The notes beneath the pieces were generated by a model that ran no database searches, was not told the origin of the DNA, and saw only the letters and a list, made by a program, of their open reading frames with translations. A stretch of DNA of 34,205 nucleotides from Rhizophagus sp. LPA8_4_AMF. Taxonomy: Eukaryota; Glomeromycota; Glomeromycetes; Glomerales; Glomeraceae. A program made the position numbers and the translations under genes. Every line of letters begins with the position of its first letter. The stretch's first letter is position 1. This document shows, one piece after another, positions 1 through 8,215 of the stretch. The stretch spans positions 1 to 34,205 of the forward strand of contig JADRCO010000414.1 of assembly GCA_021464525.1 (NCBI GenBank), read 5' to 3'.

Positions 1-268
1 TACATTTTTTATACTGAAAGATACGTTTTGTATACTGAGAGATACGTGTAGATACAGTACATCTAGATACGTTTTGAAATACGGAAAAATGCACAATTCT
101 GTATCTCACATGATGCATTTTTTCAGTATCTCCGTATACAACACGTATCTTGCAAGATACGGAATTGTGCATTTTTCCATATCTCAAAACGTATCTAGAC
201 GTATCTAGACGTATCTAGATGTATCTCTCAGTATACAAAACATATCTTTCAGTATAAAAAATGTATCT
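1..268. repeat. Foldback MITE-like element rich in GATAC/GTATC, left end cut by window edge
   Basis: Bases 1-107 and about 152-268 are near-perfect inverted copies of each other with a spacer of about 45 bp. Both arms carry the same order of words: ATACTGAAAGATA, GTATACTGAGAGATAC, CTAGATACGTTTTGA and AAAAATGCACAATT. The right arm has three tandem copies of a GTATCTAGAC-type 10-mer and the left arm has fewer. No reading frame or transposase is present, so it is called a non-autonomous inverted-repeat element. Its left boundary and any target-site duplication lie outside the window. Confidence 0.85.
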
Positions 269-518
269 ACTTTTTTTATAGGGAAACGAAATATAAAAAA
301 TAAAGAAAACCAAGAAAATTAGAAGGAAGCCTACCTTTGATCGTAAAACTGAAGAAGTCTAAAGAGCTAAAGACCTAAAAAGAAAAGAAAAAAATTTAAA
401 AAGAGAACGAAAATAAAAACAATGAAAATAAAAAAAAAATTAAATAGCATGCCTGGATTTTGATGCGAAACTGAAAACAAAAAAAATAGATTTTTTCATG
501 AATTTTAATATACATACG

Positions 519-890
519 GTGACCATCACCACTGGTGATATTTAGCAAAATCCTTTTACTTAAATTATTTTTTTTATATGTATTTCCATCCGGATCCTGG
601 TTCAAACCAGACATTTTTCAACCGGATCAGAAACCAGGTCAAAAACTGGATATCCAGATGAAAAAAAATTCAGTTTCATCCGGATTGACCCGGATGAGTC
701 AGATACGGATCAAAGCACTAATATAAACTATTCTACTATATGTAAATTTATGGGTAGAACAAGTTTCTCTTAGGTCAAAAGGACCGTTTTTCAAATAGTT
801 TTTGAGAAAAAATGCATTTATAAGCAAACCGTTTTTTTTTGATCTTAAAAAAAAATTTTTTTTAACAAAATTTTCAAAATTTAGTGTGGT
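519..890 (+). repeat. Dispersed repeat, left copy (inverted partner near 31.55-31.83 kb)
   Basis: The palindromic word GTGACCATCACCACTGGTGA near 520-538, and the stretch from about 740 to 810 (TGTAAATTTATGGGTAGAAC onward), both recur in inverted order and orientation at 31550-31830. The 590-700 part is full of CCGGAT words in both orientations (CATCCGGATCCTGG against CTGGATATCCAGATG), which gives a local imperfect hairpin. No protein-coding content is visible. It is a repeat copy, not a gene. Confidence 0.6.
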
Positions 891-970
891 TGACATTTAA
901 TTACACTTATTTTATTTATTCATTTTTAAATTTATTTAAATTAAAATTTTTTTACCAATTGATTTTAACT

Positions 971-997
971 CTGGCCGAAATTATAATTTTTGGCCAG
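971..997. repeat. 27-bp near-perfect palindrome CTGGCC...GGCCAG
   Basis: The segment begins CTGGCCGAAATTA and ends TTTTTGGCCAG, and it is nearly its own reverse complement. Related TGGCCAGAATT words recur near 9920 and 31320. This suggests fragments of one inverted-repeat element family or a shared regulatory palindrome. Confidence 0.5.
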
Positions 998-1010
998 AAT
1001 TAAGCGGGGA

Positions 1011-1499
1011 AAATCGCCTGCGGCAATACTTATATTTGTTTCGTTACGTCGTACATTTTCAATTTTGCGGCTGCGCACCCTTTTAATTTCTTTATTATAA
1101 TAAATAAATAAAGATAAAAGGAATAATAAATGAATTAACAAAATAAAACAAAGTAATGGTAATCATTATTTTCGTTATTTTTATTTCATAGTTATGATTC
1201 ATTTTTACCATTTTATTACGTATTACGTTCATCATTTTACCATTTTGTTTTTGTATATCATTTTTTTTATCATCACATTTTTTTTCAATATATATTAACC
1301 TACTATCCGTAAAGCTGGATGTGGATACAACGCATAAAGTTTGAAACTTAGAAATAGGCTTAGACTTAAGCTATAATGTCATAAAAATGCCGGAAAAGTC
1401 CAAACCATATTTGGGCCATATATTTAATTTTTGGGTTATTATAATCATCACAATTAAAGTTAGACATTGCACAGACTTTTCAGTATGGGTCTGGCTCAT
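1011..1499. other. AT-rich stretch without a recognisable gene
   Basis: No reading frame of useful length is present on either strand, and no clear repeat beyond simple ATTTTACCATTTT-like words near 1195-1260. Confidence 0.5.
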
Positions 1500-1680
1500 T
1501 TCACCAAAAATCATTTCCACCGGATAGGATCATTTTACCGACAGTCATTTCAGTATTTCATCGACAGTTTTGAAAACCCTAATCCACTTACCCTAACCTT
1601 ATCCTAACCTTAATCCTAAATTCCCTTGTCGATGAGATGATTGTCGGTGAAATGAGTGCGATCCTTTCAGCATTCTTTTT
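1500..1680. repeat. Inverted repeat with telomere-like CCCTAA core
   Basis: The left arm at about 1524-1568 (GGATCATTTTACCGACAGTC, then CATCGACAG) pairs with the right arm at about 1625-1667, whose reverse complement reads GGATCGCACTCATTTCACCG. The spacer holds degenerate telomere-like words: AACCCTAATCC, TTACCCTAACC and TATCCTAACC. The TTTCACCG vocabulary is shared with the element at 32150-32580. Confidence 0.6.
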
Positions 1681-1699
1681 TTGATTATTCGTTAATGAT

Positions 1700-1802
1700 C
1701 GGTAGTAATTCGGGTCGAATTTATGATGCAGGCCAGAACTTCGATATACAAATACACTTTAATTCCGGCCGGCATTATTAATTTGGCCAATATTACTACC
1801 AG
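1700..1802. repeat. Short inverted-repeat element with GGTAGTAAT ends
   Basis: Both ends read GGTAGTAAT inward. The left arm continues TCGGGTCGAATTTATGATGC, and the reverse complement of the right end continues ATTGGCCAAATTAATAATGC. Arms are about 39 bp around a spacer of about 22 bp. It is small and non-coding, and MITE-like by structure. Confidence 0.6.
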
Positions 1803-2082
1803 TTCGGATATTAATTCCGGATGACTATTGTTTTCTTTCCATTTTTAATTTCATTGTAAGAGTTCTTTGTGCAATCAAGCAATCCTTTCATTTTATCCTT
1901 TTTAGTAATCCTTTCATTCTGCTTTTCTTTTTAGACATTCTTTATTCTACCATACAATGTACGTGCGCCAAATTTTGATACAAATATTTATATTTCGTTT
2001 TTTTGAAAATAAATTTAAACTACACAAAAAAAAAAATTCACACAAGCTCAGAATCAAGGTAAACAATAAACTTGCTTTATAA

Positions 2083-2303
2083 ACCAAAATTTTGAAAGAT
2101 TACAATTTCTCTAAATATACGTACAATTCAACTCGTTCTAATTCTTTAAATATTAGAAAATCATTCAATCATTTAAGTGAAATTTCGGAAGTATGTATTA
2201 TAATTAATATCAATCTTTTTTTTTTAAAGAGATTAATTTTATTAAGATATTTTCTCTCTTGTAGGAAAAAATGAAAACCAACGATAATATACATTATCGG
2301 TAA
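2083..2303 (+). CDS. Possible 3' end of a spliced gene of unknown function (partial)
   Basis: An open frame without ATG runs from 2083 to 2190 (after an in-frame TAA at 2080-2082). It encodes a Ser/Asn-rich tail including SKYTYNSTRSNSLNIRKS and ends at a strong donor, GAA|GTATGT. A 74-bp intron (2191-2264) with a T-rich tract and CTTGTAG acceptor joins it in phase 0 to a terminal exon (2265-2303) that stops at TAA. Intron size and splice sites match the better supported genes in this window. No start codon or 5' exon is visible, so this is either the last two exons of a truncated gene or chance. The product is not recognised. Confidence 0.3.
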
Positions 2304-2305
2304 TT

Positions 2306-2587
2306 GAAATATTTGTTTTTCTTTTTCATAAAAATAAAAATTTTAAAATAAGGTCTTTATTATTAATTAGCTTTAGTCGAAGAAGAAAACGAAATGTTTA
2401 TACAAAAATTATAGGAAATTCTTATACACTAGTACCATTCATAATAAACCAAAATAATCATAGATAATTAAATGTTTGTTTTTCTTTTTCTTAAAAATAA
2501 AATTTTAATTTGGTGACTTTATTAATAAATAATCTTAGTCAAATAAGAAGAAAAAGAAATACTTATACAAAAATTACAGGAAATCTT
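2306..2587 (+). repeat. Two tandem copies of a roughly 120-bp AT-rich unit, period about 164 bp
   Basis: Copy 1 (about 2306-2428) and copy 2 (about 2470-2587) share TGTTTTTCTTTTTC, AAAAATAAAATTTTAA, CTTTATTA, CTTAGTC, ATACAAAAATTA and AGGAAAT in the same order. There is no coding content. This is a local direct duplication just downstream of the partial gene at 2083-2303. Confidence 0.6.
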
Positions 2588-3362
2588 GCTTTTCATTTAT
2601 TGATACACGCTACTCGAATGAATACACACTACTCGAATGAAACTAGAAAAGTTATACTTACTCTCCTCTAATTGGACTATTCGGTTAAAAGTATAAAATT
2701 GTCATCCAATAAATACGCTTCGCTGTATCTGTTGATTCAATAAATGGAAAGTAGTTAAGCTAATGATTTTATAACTAATTCTTTCTAAATTTCAAATGTA
2801 AATTATATAAATATAATAATACGCATTTTTATCGAGATTAAATTTCTAAACTTATAATATCTAAATTCAAATAAATAAAATTAAAAACAATGATCTTTTC
2901 AACAAAGTCGAGAAAATAAAATTAAATCGTAATATATAATTAAAAGTCCATTTTTTTTTATTTTTAAAAAAAATGATACCATTTATGAATGTATAATAAA
3001 CATTGAAATGGAATTTTGCATAATGATTGGAATTATGACCACACGGTAAATCCAATAAATCTTTTGATGAATTTTTTTCAATTGCCAGCCTGACTTCAAA
3101 GTGATTAAAACATTGGAAATTGTAGCTTTGATCTCAATGATTGTATTTAGTAAATTTAAAGATCAAAATTGCAATAAAATTTGCAAATACTTTTATTACT
3201 CGCGTTAAAGGGGTTCATAAATAAAAAGAAATATCAGACAAGGGTCATTTGTAAAAAAAAAATAATGAAATAATAGAAATATATATATATATATATATAT
3301 ATATTGTTCATGCAATTGTGTATATAGTATAGTATAACATGTGTACATACTGTAATAATGTT
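2588..3362. other. Intergenic AT-rich DNA with an (AT)n microsatellite
   Basis: No convincing gene is present. The only structured element is an AT dinucleotide run of about 13 units at 3279-3304. The 62-codon minus-strand frame at 2867-3055 has low-complexity Phe/Leu/Ile/Lys composition and no splice or family support. Confidence 0.5.
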
Positions 3363-3545
3363 TATAGTAGTTAAAGGTTTTCGTGCCTGTTTTTCTCCTT
3401 ATTATGAAAATACAATTTAATGCAACAAATGATTCTTAAAACGCAAAATAATCAAGAATGGATATATTATAATTAATGAACATCGATAATTGGCTTTCAT
3501 TATAATTTGTTTGTAAATATTCCTTATTTGATTGTGAGATTGAGA
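3363..3545 (+). repeat. Diverged direct copy of the upstream flank of gene F (partner 4583-4776)
   Basis: Shared words in the same order with 4583-4776 are GTAGTTAAAGG, TTTTTCTCC/TTTTTTATT, AAGAATGGATA, ATAAT.AAT.A..AAC, TTGTAAAT and CCTTATTTGATTRTAGA. Direct copies flank the gene F transcription unit about 1.2 kb apart. This is the expected trace of a tandem duplication in which the second gene body has been lost. Confidence 0.55.
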
Positions 3546-3547
3546 CG

Positions 3548-3951
3548 TTCCTTTTCTGACATGACTTTCCCTAAATATTTTCTTAACAAGTTCAATAAAT
3601 CTGTGACTTTATACCTGAAGCAGGTTCTACCGCCTAGATGAACTTTCTCGTCGGCTCTAATCTCGTTCAATTTTCTTTTCTTGTTCCTTTTCTAGCATAA
3701 CTTTCCCTAAATATTTCTTATCATGTGCAATAAATCTGGGACTTTATTCTTGAAGCAGCTTCTACCGTCCATATGAACTTTCCCGCTGTTCTTGGCCCTA
3801 AACACTTGTTCAATTTTCTTTTCTTGTTTCTTTTCTGGCATAACTTTCCCTAAAATTTTCTCAAATTCAATAAATTTTTGATTTTATTTCTGAAGCAGGT
3901 TTTACCGCCCACTTGATGAACTTTTCCGCAGTTCTCGGCTCTAACATCTTG
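3548..3951 (-). repeat. Three-unit tandem array (about 124-144 bp each) at the 3' end of gene F
   Basis: Units start near 3548, 3684 and 3828 on the plus strand, each with TTCYTTTCT followed by CATAACTTTCCCTAAA, and each later contains CTGAAGCAGSTTCTACCG. Read on the minus strand, each unit can encode a version of the same peptide: GKVH..GGRTCFR.K, then LL, then LGKVM.EKEQEKKIE. The middle unit is broken by a frameshift and stops. The unit nearest gene F (about 3828-3951) supplies its real C-terminal codons before a TAG at 3850-3852. The other units lie beyond that stop and look like a former longer tail. Confidence 0.7.
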
Positions 3952-4411
3952 CTCCTTTTCTTTTGGTCTAATCTTCCTCGAAAATATATTTTTGAAACGT
4001 GTTTTACCATCGATCTGACATTTTTTACCATGGTATACTAATCAATAGACAGGTGTATTAAAATCATTTCAAAATTATACATGTACAAAATAAAAATATT
4101 TTAAGGTAATACTTACATTGTGGATCGAGAAAGTTTTTCCAACTAGGTTAATTATTAATTAATTTTTTTTATAAAGGCAAAGTTTTTAAAATCAGATATA
4201 TTATATTAAATTAAACTTACTGATTAGAAATTTGTATTGGTGTATATTGTGGCATTTCCTTACTAATCATTATAAAACAATTATCAAGATGTCCCCACAT
4301 CTTCATACGGTACTTGATAAGTTTATTGTTCTATTGAGAAAAGAAAAATATATCAAAAAAAATTTTCATTATTAAAAAATAGTAACGTACTTCGTCATTA
4401 AACAGCGGCAT
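3850..4411 (-). CDS. Gene F: small Myb/SANT-like protein, four exons, 114 aa
   Basis: Reconstructed exons are 4411-4391, 4330-4221, 4142-4117 and 4037-3850. Introns are 60, 78 and 79 bp, all GT-AG, in phases 0, 2 and 1. ATG at 4411 opens MPLFNDE. Residues 8-52 form a Myb/SANT-like half-repeat: a basic helix (NNKLIKYRMKMWGHL), a second helix ending MPQYTP, and a recognition-type helix IQISNHWKNFLDPQ with Trp45. The tail (54-114) is Lys/Arg-rich and carries two versions of a DGKTRFKN / GGKTCFRN motif, then stops at TAG inside the tandem array. Exon lengths 21/110/26 and the splice sites match genes D and E exactly, which is the main support. DNA binding is inferred from the HW..fLdPq pattern. 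A shorter array tail or non-function is possible. Confidence 0.75.
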
Positions 4412-4582
4412 CTTATGTAATATTTAATAAAAAGAATATAATTTTCTTAAAGGCAGTGAGTGAGAAAGCAAAATGGACGGATTTGTTTATAGTAATATAT
4501 GTAAAATAATCTATTCAATATATTTATTCTTGGACGTTTCTCCGTTAACTGTTTAATTGCAACATCGTTAACTGGCTAATAA

Positions 4583-4980
4583 GTAGTTAAAGGCTTTTTA
4601 TACTTGTTTTTTATTTACATTGCAAAATTTAACAAAATAAATTTTGATTGCACAAGAGATTTTTAAACCGAAAAAGAAATTAAGAATGGATACATAATGA
4701 TAAATAAGAACGTTCTATTTTTTTAGTAGCTAGTTGTCTTACATTTGTAAATTTCCTTATTTGATTATAGAATTTACAAGATCGGTCAATTCAATTCCGA
4801 ACATCCACAAACAAACCACTTTGTAAATCATTCCAAATAATTTTAAAAAAATTTTCTTATAAGAAAGTTTAGACAACTCATGGACTTTTTATTAAAAAAA
4901 ACCATTATCCTTTTAACTCATTTTGATATTTATATGTTTATATTATATTTTAATTAGACACGTGGCTGTTCTTTATTCGA
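4583..4980 (-). promoter_or_regulatory. Upstream flank of gene F, duplicated at 3363-3545 and at 21960-22420
   Basis: This flank shares ordered sequence with the flank of gene D: CCGTTAACTGTTTAATTGCA against CGTTTAACTGTTTAATTACA, CTAGTTGTCTT, TCAATTCCGAACATC, TTTGTAAATCA and GACAACTCATGGA. It is therefore part of the duplicated unit and probably contains the 5' region of these genes. The AT content is too high to name a promoter element with confidence. Confidence 0.45.
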
Positions 4981-5054
4981 GTTATTGTGGGACTGTGGGT
5001 TTCAAAATATCATGCGATGTCCATTAAGATTTCTTAAGCCACGTCCTTATAATC

Positions 5055-5166
5055 AGCGGTGGACATTGGGAGTTGGAAGCACTTTTGGACTTCCAATTCT
5101 TCCAATTCCAATAATACTTCCAATTCCAATTAAAATCATGGAAGCTTCCAATGCCCATCACTGCCT
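5055..5166. repeat. TTGGAAG-type MITE, copy 1
   Basis: The left end CAGCGGTGGACATTGG and the reverse complement of the right end (GCAGTGATGGGCATTGGAAG) are imperfect inverted repeats. The interior is made of CTTCCAATTCCAAT words in both orientations. A second copy with the same CTTCCAATGCNCATCACTGC end lies at 22061-22151. The plus-strand frame across this element is only repeat translation. Confidence 0.7.
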
Positions 5167-5500
5167 ATAATAAACCTTTATTTTTTCACCAAAATTTTTT
5201 TCTTTATTAAATATATTTTATAATAATATTAAAGTTTATATAGTATAAAACCCGGTATTATAGGTATTATACTTTTTAACTGTTGAAATCATAAATTTTT
5301 TTAGAAAATCACAAAAACACACTGAAGAAAAATATGAATTACAGTGAAGTTTTCGTAATGAAATTTGCTCTTTAACCTATTTAGAAGTGTCAAAAGTGGG
5401 TGTTTGAAATATTTATTGCACATTTCTCTAAAATTTGACATATTAGTGTAAGTTTTATAGTATAACATAATAATAATAATATTTTATATGTTTTTCAATA

Positions 5501-5953
5501 ATGGAGACGAAAAATAACCAAATAAAAGTGTAATGAGTGTTAGTGTATAATTGTGAATTTACTTATTCTGTTATTAATGCTCTTTTTAATGAAATTTTTC
5601 TAATCAGTTTAGGATGTAGAACGCATAAATGTAAGTGGGAAAAGAAGGATTGTAGAACAAGTATTGGAAAATATGTTGCAAGATATGGCTTTGCAATATA
5701 TAGGATTATCATCGATAACGGATTTATGGGAAGAAAATTTAAAAGTAAAGAAGTGGTAGAAGCATTTAAGAGGATTTTAATAGATAATTTCCCGAAAAAA
5801 ATTGAAAAATATGTTGATACAAAAACAATAAGTGAAAATATTGAAAGAGATTGGACATATTTTAGAAGGAAAGGAACAAATAAGAGGATTTATAAAAGAA
5901 TTAAATTATCAATTAGGATTTATCTGGTTTATCGTGGGAAGAAGATAAAATAG
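5501..5953 (+). CDS. Hypothetical spliced gene, 124 aa, lysine-rich
   Basis: The main open frame (about 5609-5953) has no suitable ATG of its own; unspliced it opens only at a GTG. A two-exon model repairs this. Exon 1 is 5501-5529 (ATG, METKNNQIK plus two bases), followed by a 78-bp intron 5530-5607 with donor GTAATG and acceptor TTTCTAATCAG. Exon 2 is 5608-5953, ending at TAG. The protein continues LGCRTHKCKWEKKDCRTS, with three cysteines and a histidine near the N-terminus. It has a basic middle (GRKFKSKEVVEAFKRILID) and an Arg/Lys-rich C-terminus. It is one of the few plus-strand genes here and has no paralog in the window. I do not recognise the family. The exon 2 frame is more certain than exon 1. 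Confidence 0.42.
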
Positions 5954-6391
5954 TTAAAGATATTGGTACAATTGAAGGGTTTTGATATTAATTAATAAAA
6001 AATAAGGGATTTTTCTTTCATTAAATTACAGCTTTTTTTTGCAAACAGGAACTTTTTTTTCTTTAATCTCATAATGCTTAGATTTTGACATTATTGTTTT
6101 TAACTTAAATTCACTTTTTTTTTGTCTTTAATATTTACAAACATTTAATTTAAAATTGTGAAATTGCAAATTCTTATTAATTAAATATAATTGATTTTAA
6201 TAGTTCAGAAAGTGAGCTATTTAATAAAGTAATATCAAAACAGGATTCCAGTTATCTTTAAAATAAATCATAAGTCTCATTTTTAGCAAATTAAAAATTA
6301 GAGTTATGCAAATTTTGTAGCTCTTAGAAAGAACTAATACAAATAATAATTACAGAAATAATTGGTTGACAAATTAAATAATGTATGAAAT
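5954..6391. other. Intergenic, no feature seen
   Basis: AT-rich spacer with poly-T runs. Nothing recognisable on either strand. Confidence 0.5.
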
Positions 6392-6580
6392 ATGAGATAT
6401 GATAATTATATTGATAATAGAATTAAAGAAATTGATAGGATTTTGATCTATGAAAATTTTGGATTATTCAAGAAAATTATTGATAAAATGAGAGAATTAA
6501 TGGACGAAAGAGATGAATTACAGGAAGAAAGAAAAAAATTAATAATTATATTTTCTATTAGTTTCAGATATTTTGTATGA
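6392..6580 (+). CDS. Possible small coiled-coil protein, 62 aa, or gene fragment
   Basis: An ATG frame of 62 codons is strongly charged and reads like real coding sequence until its last dozen codons. The segment from about residue 25 to 50 (KKIIDKMRELMDERDEL, then QEERKKL) is typical coiled-coil composition. The last codons (IIIFSISFRYFV) look like read-through into an intron or spacer, which suggests the frame is an exon whose downstream partner I cannot identify, or a remnant. No paralog and no family recognised. Confidence 0.28.
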   Translation: MRYDNYIDNRIKEIDRILIYENFGLFKKIIDKMRELMDERDELQEERKKLIIIFSISFRYFV

Positions 6581-6757
6581 TATAAATGAATTATATATTT
6601 ATTTAACATTATATTATAATTTTATTATAATTTTATATATAGATTTATATTTTCACCAATATTATTATGAACAATTATAATTAAAGTTAAAGATTATTAA
6701 ATTTAATCCTTTTTTTACTTTATGAAATTCTAATGTGTTTGATTTTATTTTTTATTT

Positions 6758-7099
6758 TTATTTTATTAGAGCCGGTAGATATGCATCACTAATAAACACA
6801 GTAGAAATTAATCCTAAACTTATAAGTACTAAATCTTTAAAGTGATTTTTTTCTTGATTGTAGATCCAGAGACGTCCTCGATCTTTGAGGCTTGTTTGTG
6901 ATATGTATAAATCTTGAAACTTGGTGAAATAATCGATTTTTCCCTTGCGTCGACCATATGTATGTGTGAAGCGTTCTATATATATAATTATGCCCTTTGA
7001 TTGGCCAAGTATCACATGATTGCCGATCATTTGTGGATCATCGGTACGGCTGTACCTCAATTTCTCAATTTTCACTAGTTGAAATTCACTCTTTCTCAT
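6758..7099 (-). CDS. Possible hypothetical protein, 113 aa, C-terminal hydrophobic segment
   Basis: ATG at 7097-7099 opens one of the longest frames outside the kinases. Composition is balanced (HVILGQSKGIIIYIERF, then HTYGRRKGKIDYF), and residues about 89-112 are hydrophobic (DLVLISLGLISTVFISDAYL), a possible membrane segment. The DNA is less AT-rich than its surroundings, which by itself lengthens chance frames. It also contains ATTGGCC and TCACATGA words of the kind seen in gene-upstream regions here. It could therefore be a promoter or repeat region with a fortuitous frame. No family recognised. Confidence 0.28.
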   Translation of the reverse strand: MRKSEFQLVKIEKLRYSRTDDPQMIGNHVILGQSKGIIIYIERFTHTYGRRKGKIDYFTKFQDLYISQTSLKDRGRLWIYNQEKNHFKDLVLISLGLISTVFISDAYLPALIK

Positions 7100-8215
7100 A
7101 ATCTCTAAGAAATATAAATAATCAAATACCGATTAAGACTATTTAGAAAATAAAGGTATAAAAAAGAATTGAATTATAATTAAAGTTAAACTTCACATTA
7201 TTCGTTGCTACCAATGTCATCATTAGATCCAATAGGTGGACGAAAAAAAATCATAGTTTATACACGCGAAGGAAAATCAAAATTCAACTCGAAATTTCAA
7301 AGAATGAATTTAAAGAGCGTTCCGAAATTTAATAAACACATAAATATTCAATCATATGTAATTTTCTTTAAATAAAACTTTTATTTTAAAATTCTAATAA
7401 TCATAGTGTTTGTGTACTCCACATACTTCAAATGGTTATAATAGACGTATTATTATTGAGTATTACAGTGCACTACTAGTGTAACAACATCGTACTCCAC
7501 TCATTTAGTCAACCGGACTTCACAACTATACTAAATCGCGTTATTATAATAATACTGAATACTAAGTGTGATATAAGGTGGTTTCATTTAATGCATCTGG
7601 TTACCCCGGCCAGCACCTGGCTTCGAAACAAAAAAAAGTAAAATTTAATCGTATTTATCCATTCAACAAACGAATAAATAAAAGGTTTATTTAAGTTAAA
7701 AAGATAAAAGTATATTTTATTTAATAAAGTAAGTAGCGTAAATAACCCTTGTTTAAAAATTGAACAATACCCGGGGTACTTTTGTATGATATAGATTTTA
7801 TTATATAAAGTGAATATAAAATACAATTCATTTATATTCATGCTATATGATAAAAATATTTAATAGCATATAAATATATTCCTTTAAATTGACGGAATAA
7901 TATGAAATGAAAGCTAATCAATGTAATCAATTTACTAAATATCTCCAACTTAAAATCCAGACTAGCATCAGTTATACTATTGATGATTTTCAATTCGATA
8001 CAAGGAATTAGCAAATCATTTAATACAATAAATTATGATAAGGCTAGATAATTATCCAGTCAATATAATGTTCAATTTTGAATCATTCAAACTGGCCACT
8101 AGTTCATTTAATTCATTTAATTGTAAATCCGAAACTAAATAAATACAAAGATTAATAACTAAGAAGAATATAAAAAAATTCAGTTACAATAAAACTTAGT
8201 TACGATAAAACTTAA
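7100..8215. other. Downstream flank of kinase A, with a segment shared with the flank of kinase B
   Basis: Bases 7156-7229 match 23741-23811: the word TACCAATGTCATCATTAGAT is preceded by TTATTCGYYG in both. The matching segments sit about 1 kb downstream of the stop codons of kinases A and B respectively, so the duplication reaches beyond the genes. Nearer the gene, 8035-8145 resembles 29424-29530 downstream of kinase C (GATAAGGCTAGAT, GTCAAT, TGAATCATT). A GC-rich patch, GGTTACCCCGGCCAGCACC, at 7600-7620 stands out, but I cannot name it. Confidence 0.5.

Noticed and set aside
535-726. Open frame on the plus strand
   Set aside because: It lies over a CCGGAT-rich inverted-repeat region, is unsupported by splice sites or paralogs, and overlaps a frame on the other strand.
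4985-5170. 61-codon frame with Pro/Ile repeats
   Set aside because: It is the translation of the TTGGAAG-type MITE (TTCCAATTCCAAT words), not a protein.
7584-7841. 85-codon minus-strand frame ending in a GC-rich patch
   Set aside because: The protein is almost entirely Phe/Leu/Ile/Tyr/Lys low-complexity sequence. The GC-rich patch with GGCTTCGAAAC resembles a tRNA B-box, but no A-box, cloverleaf or tRNA could be built.
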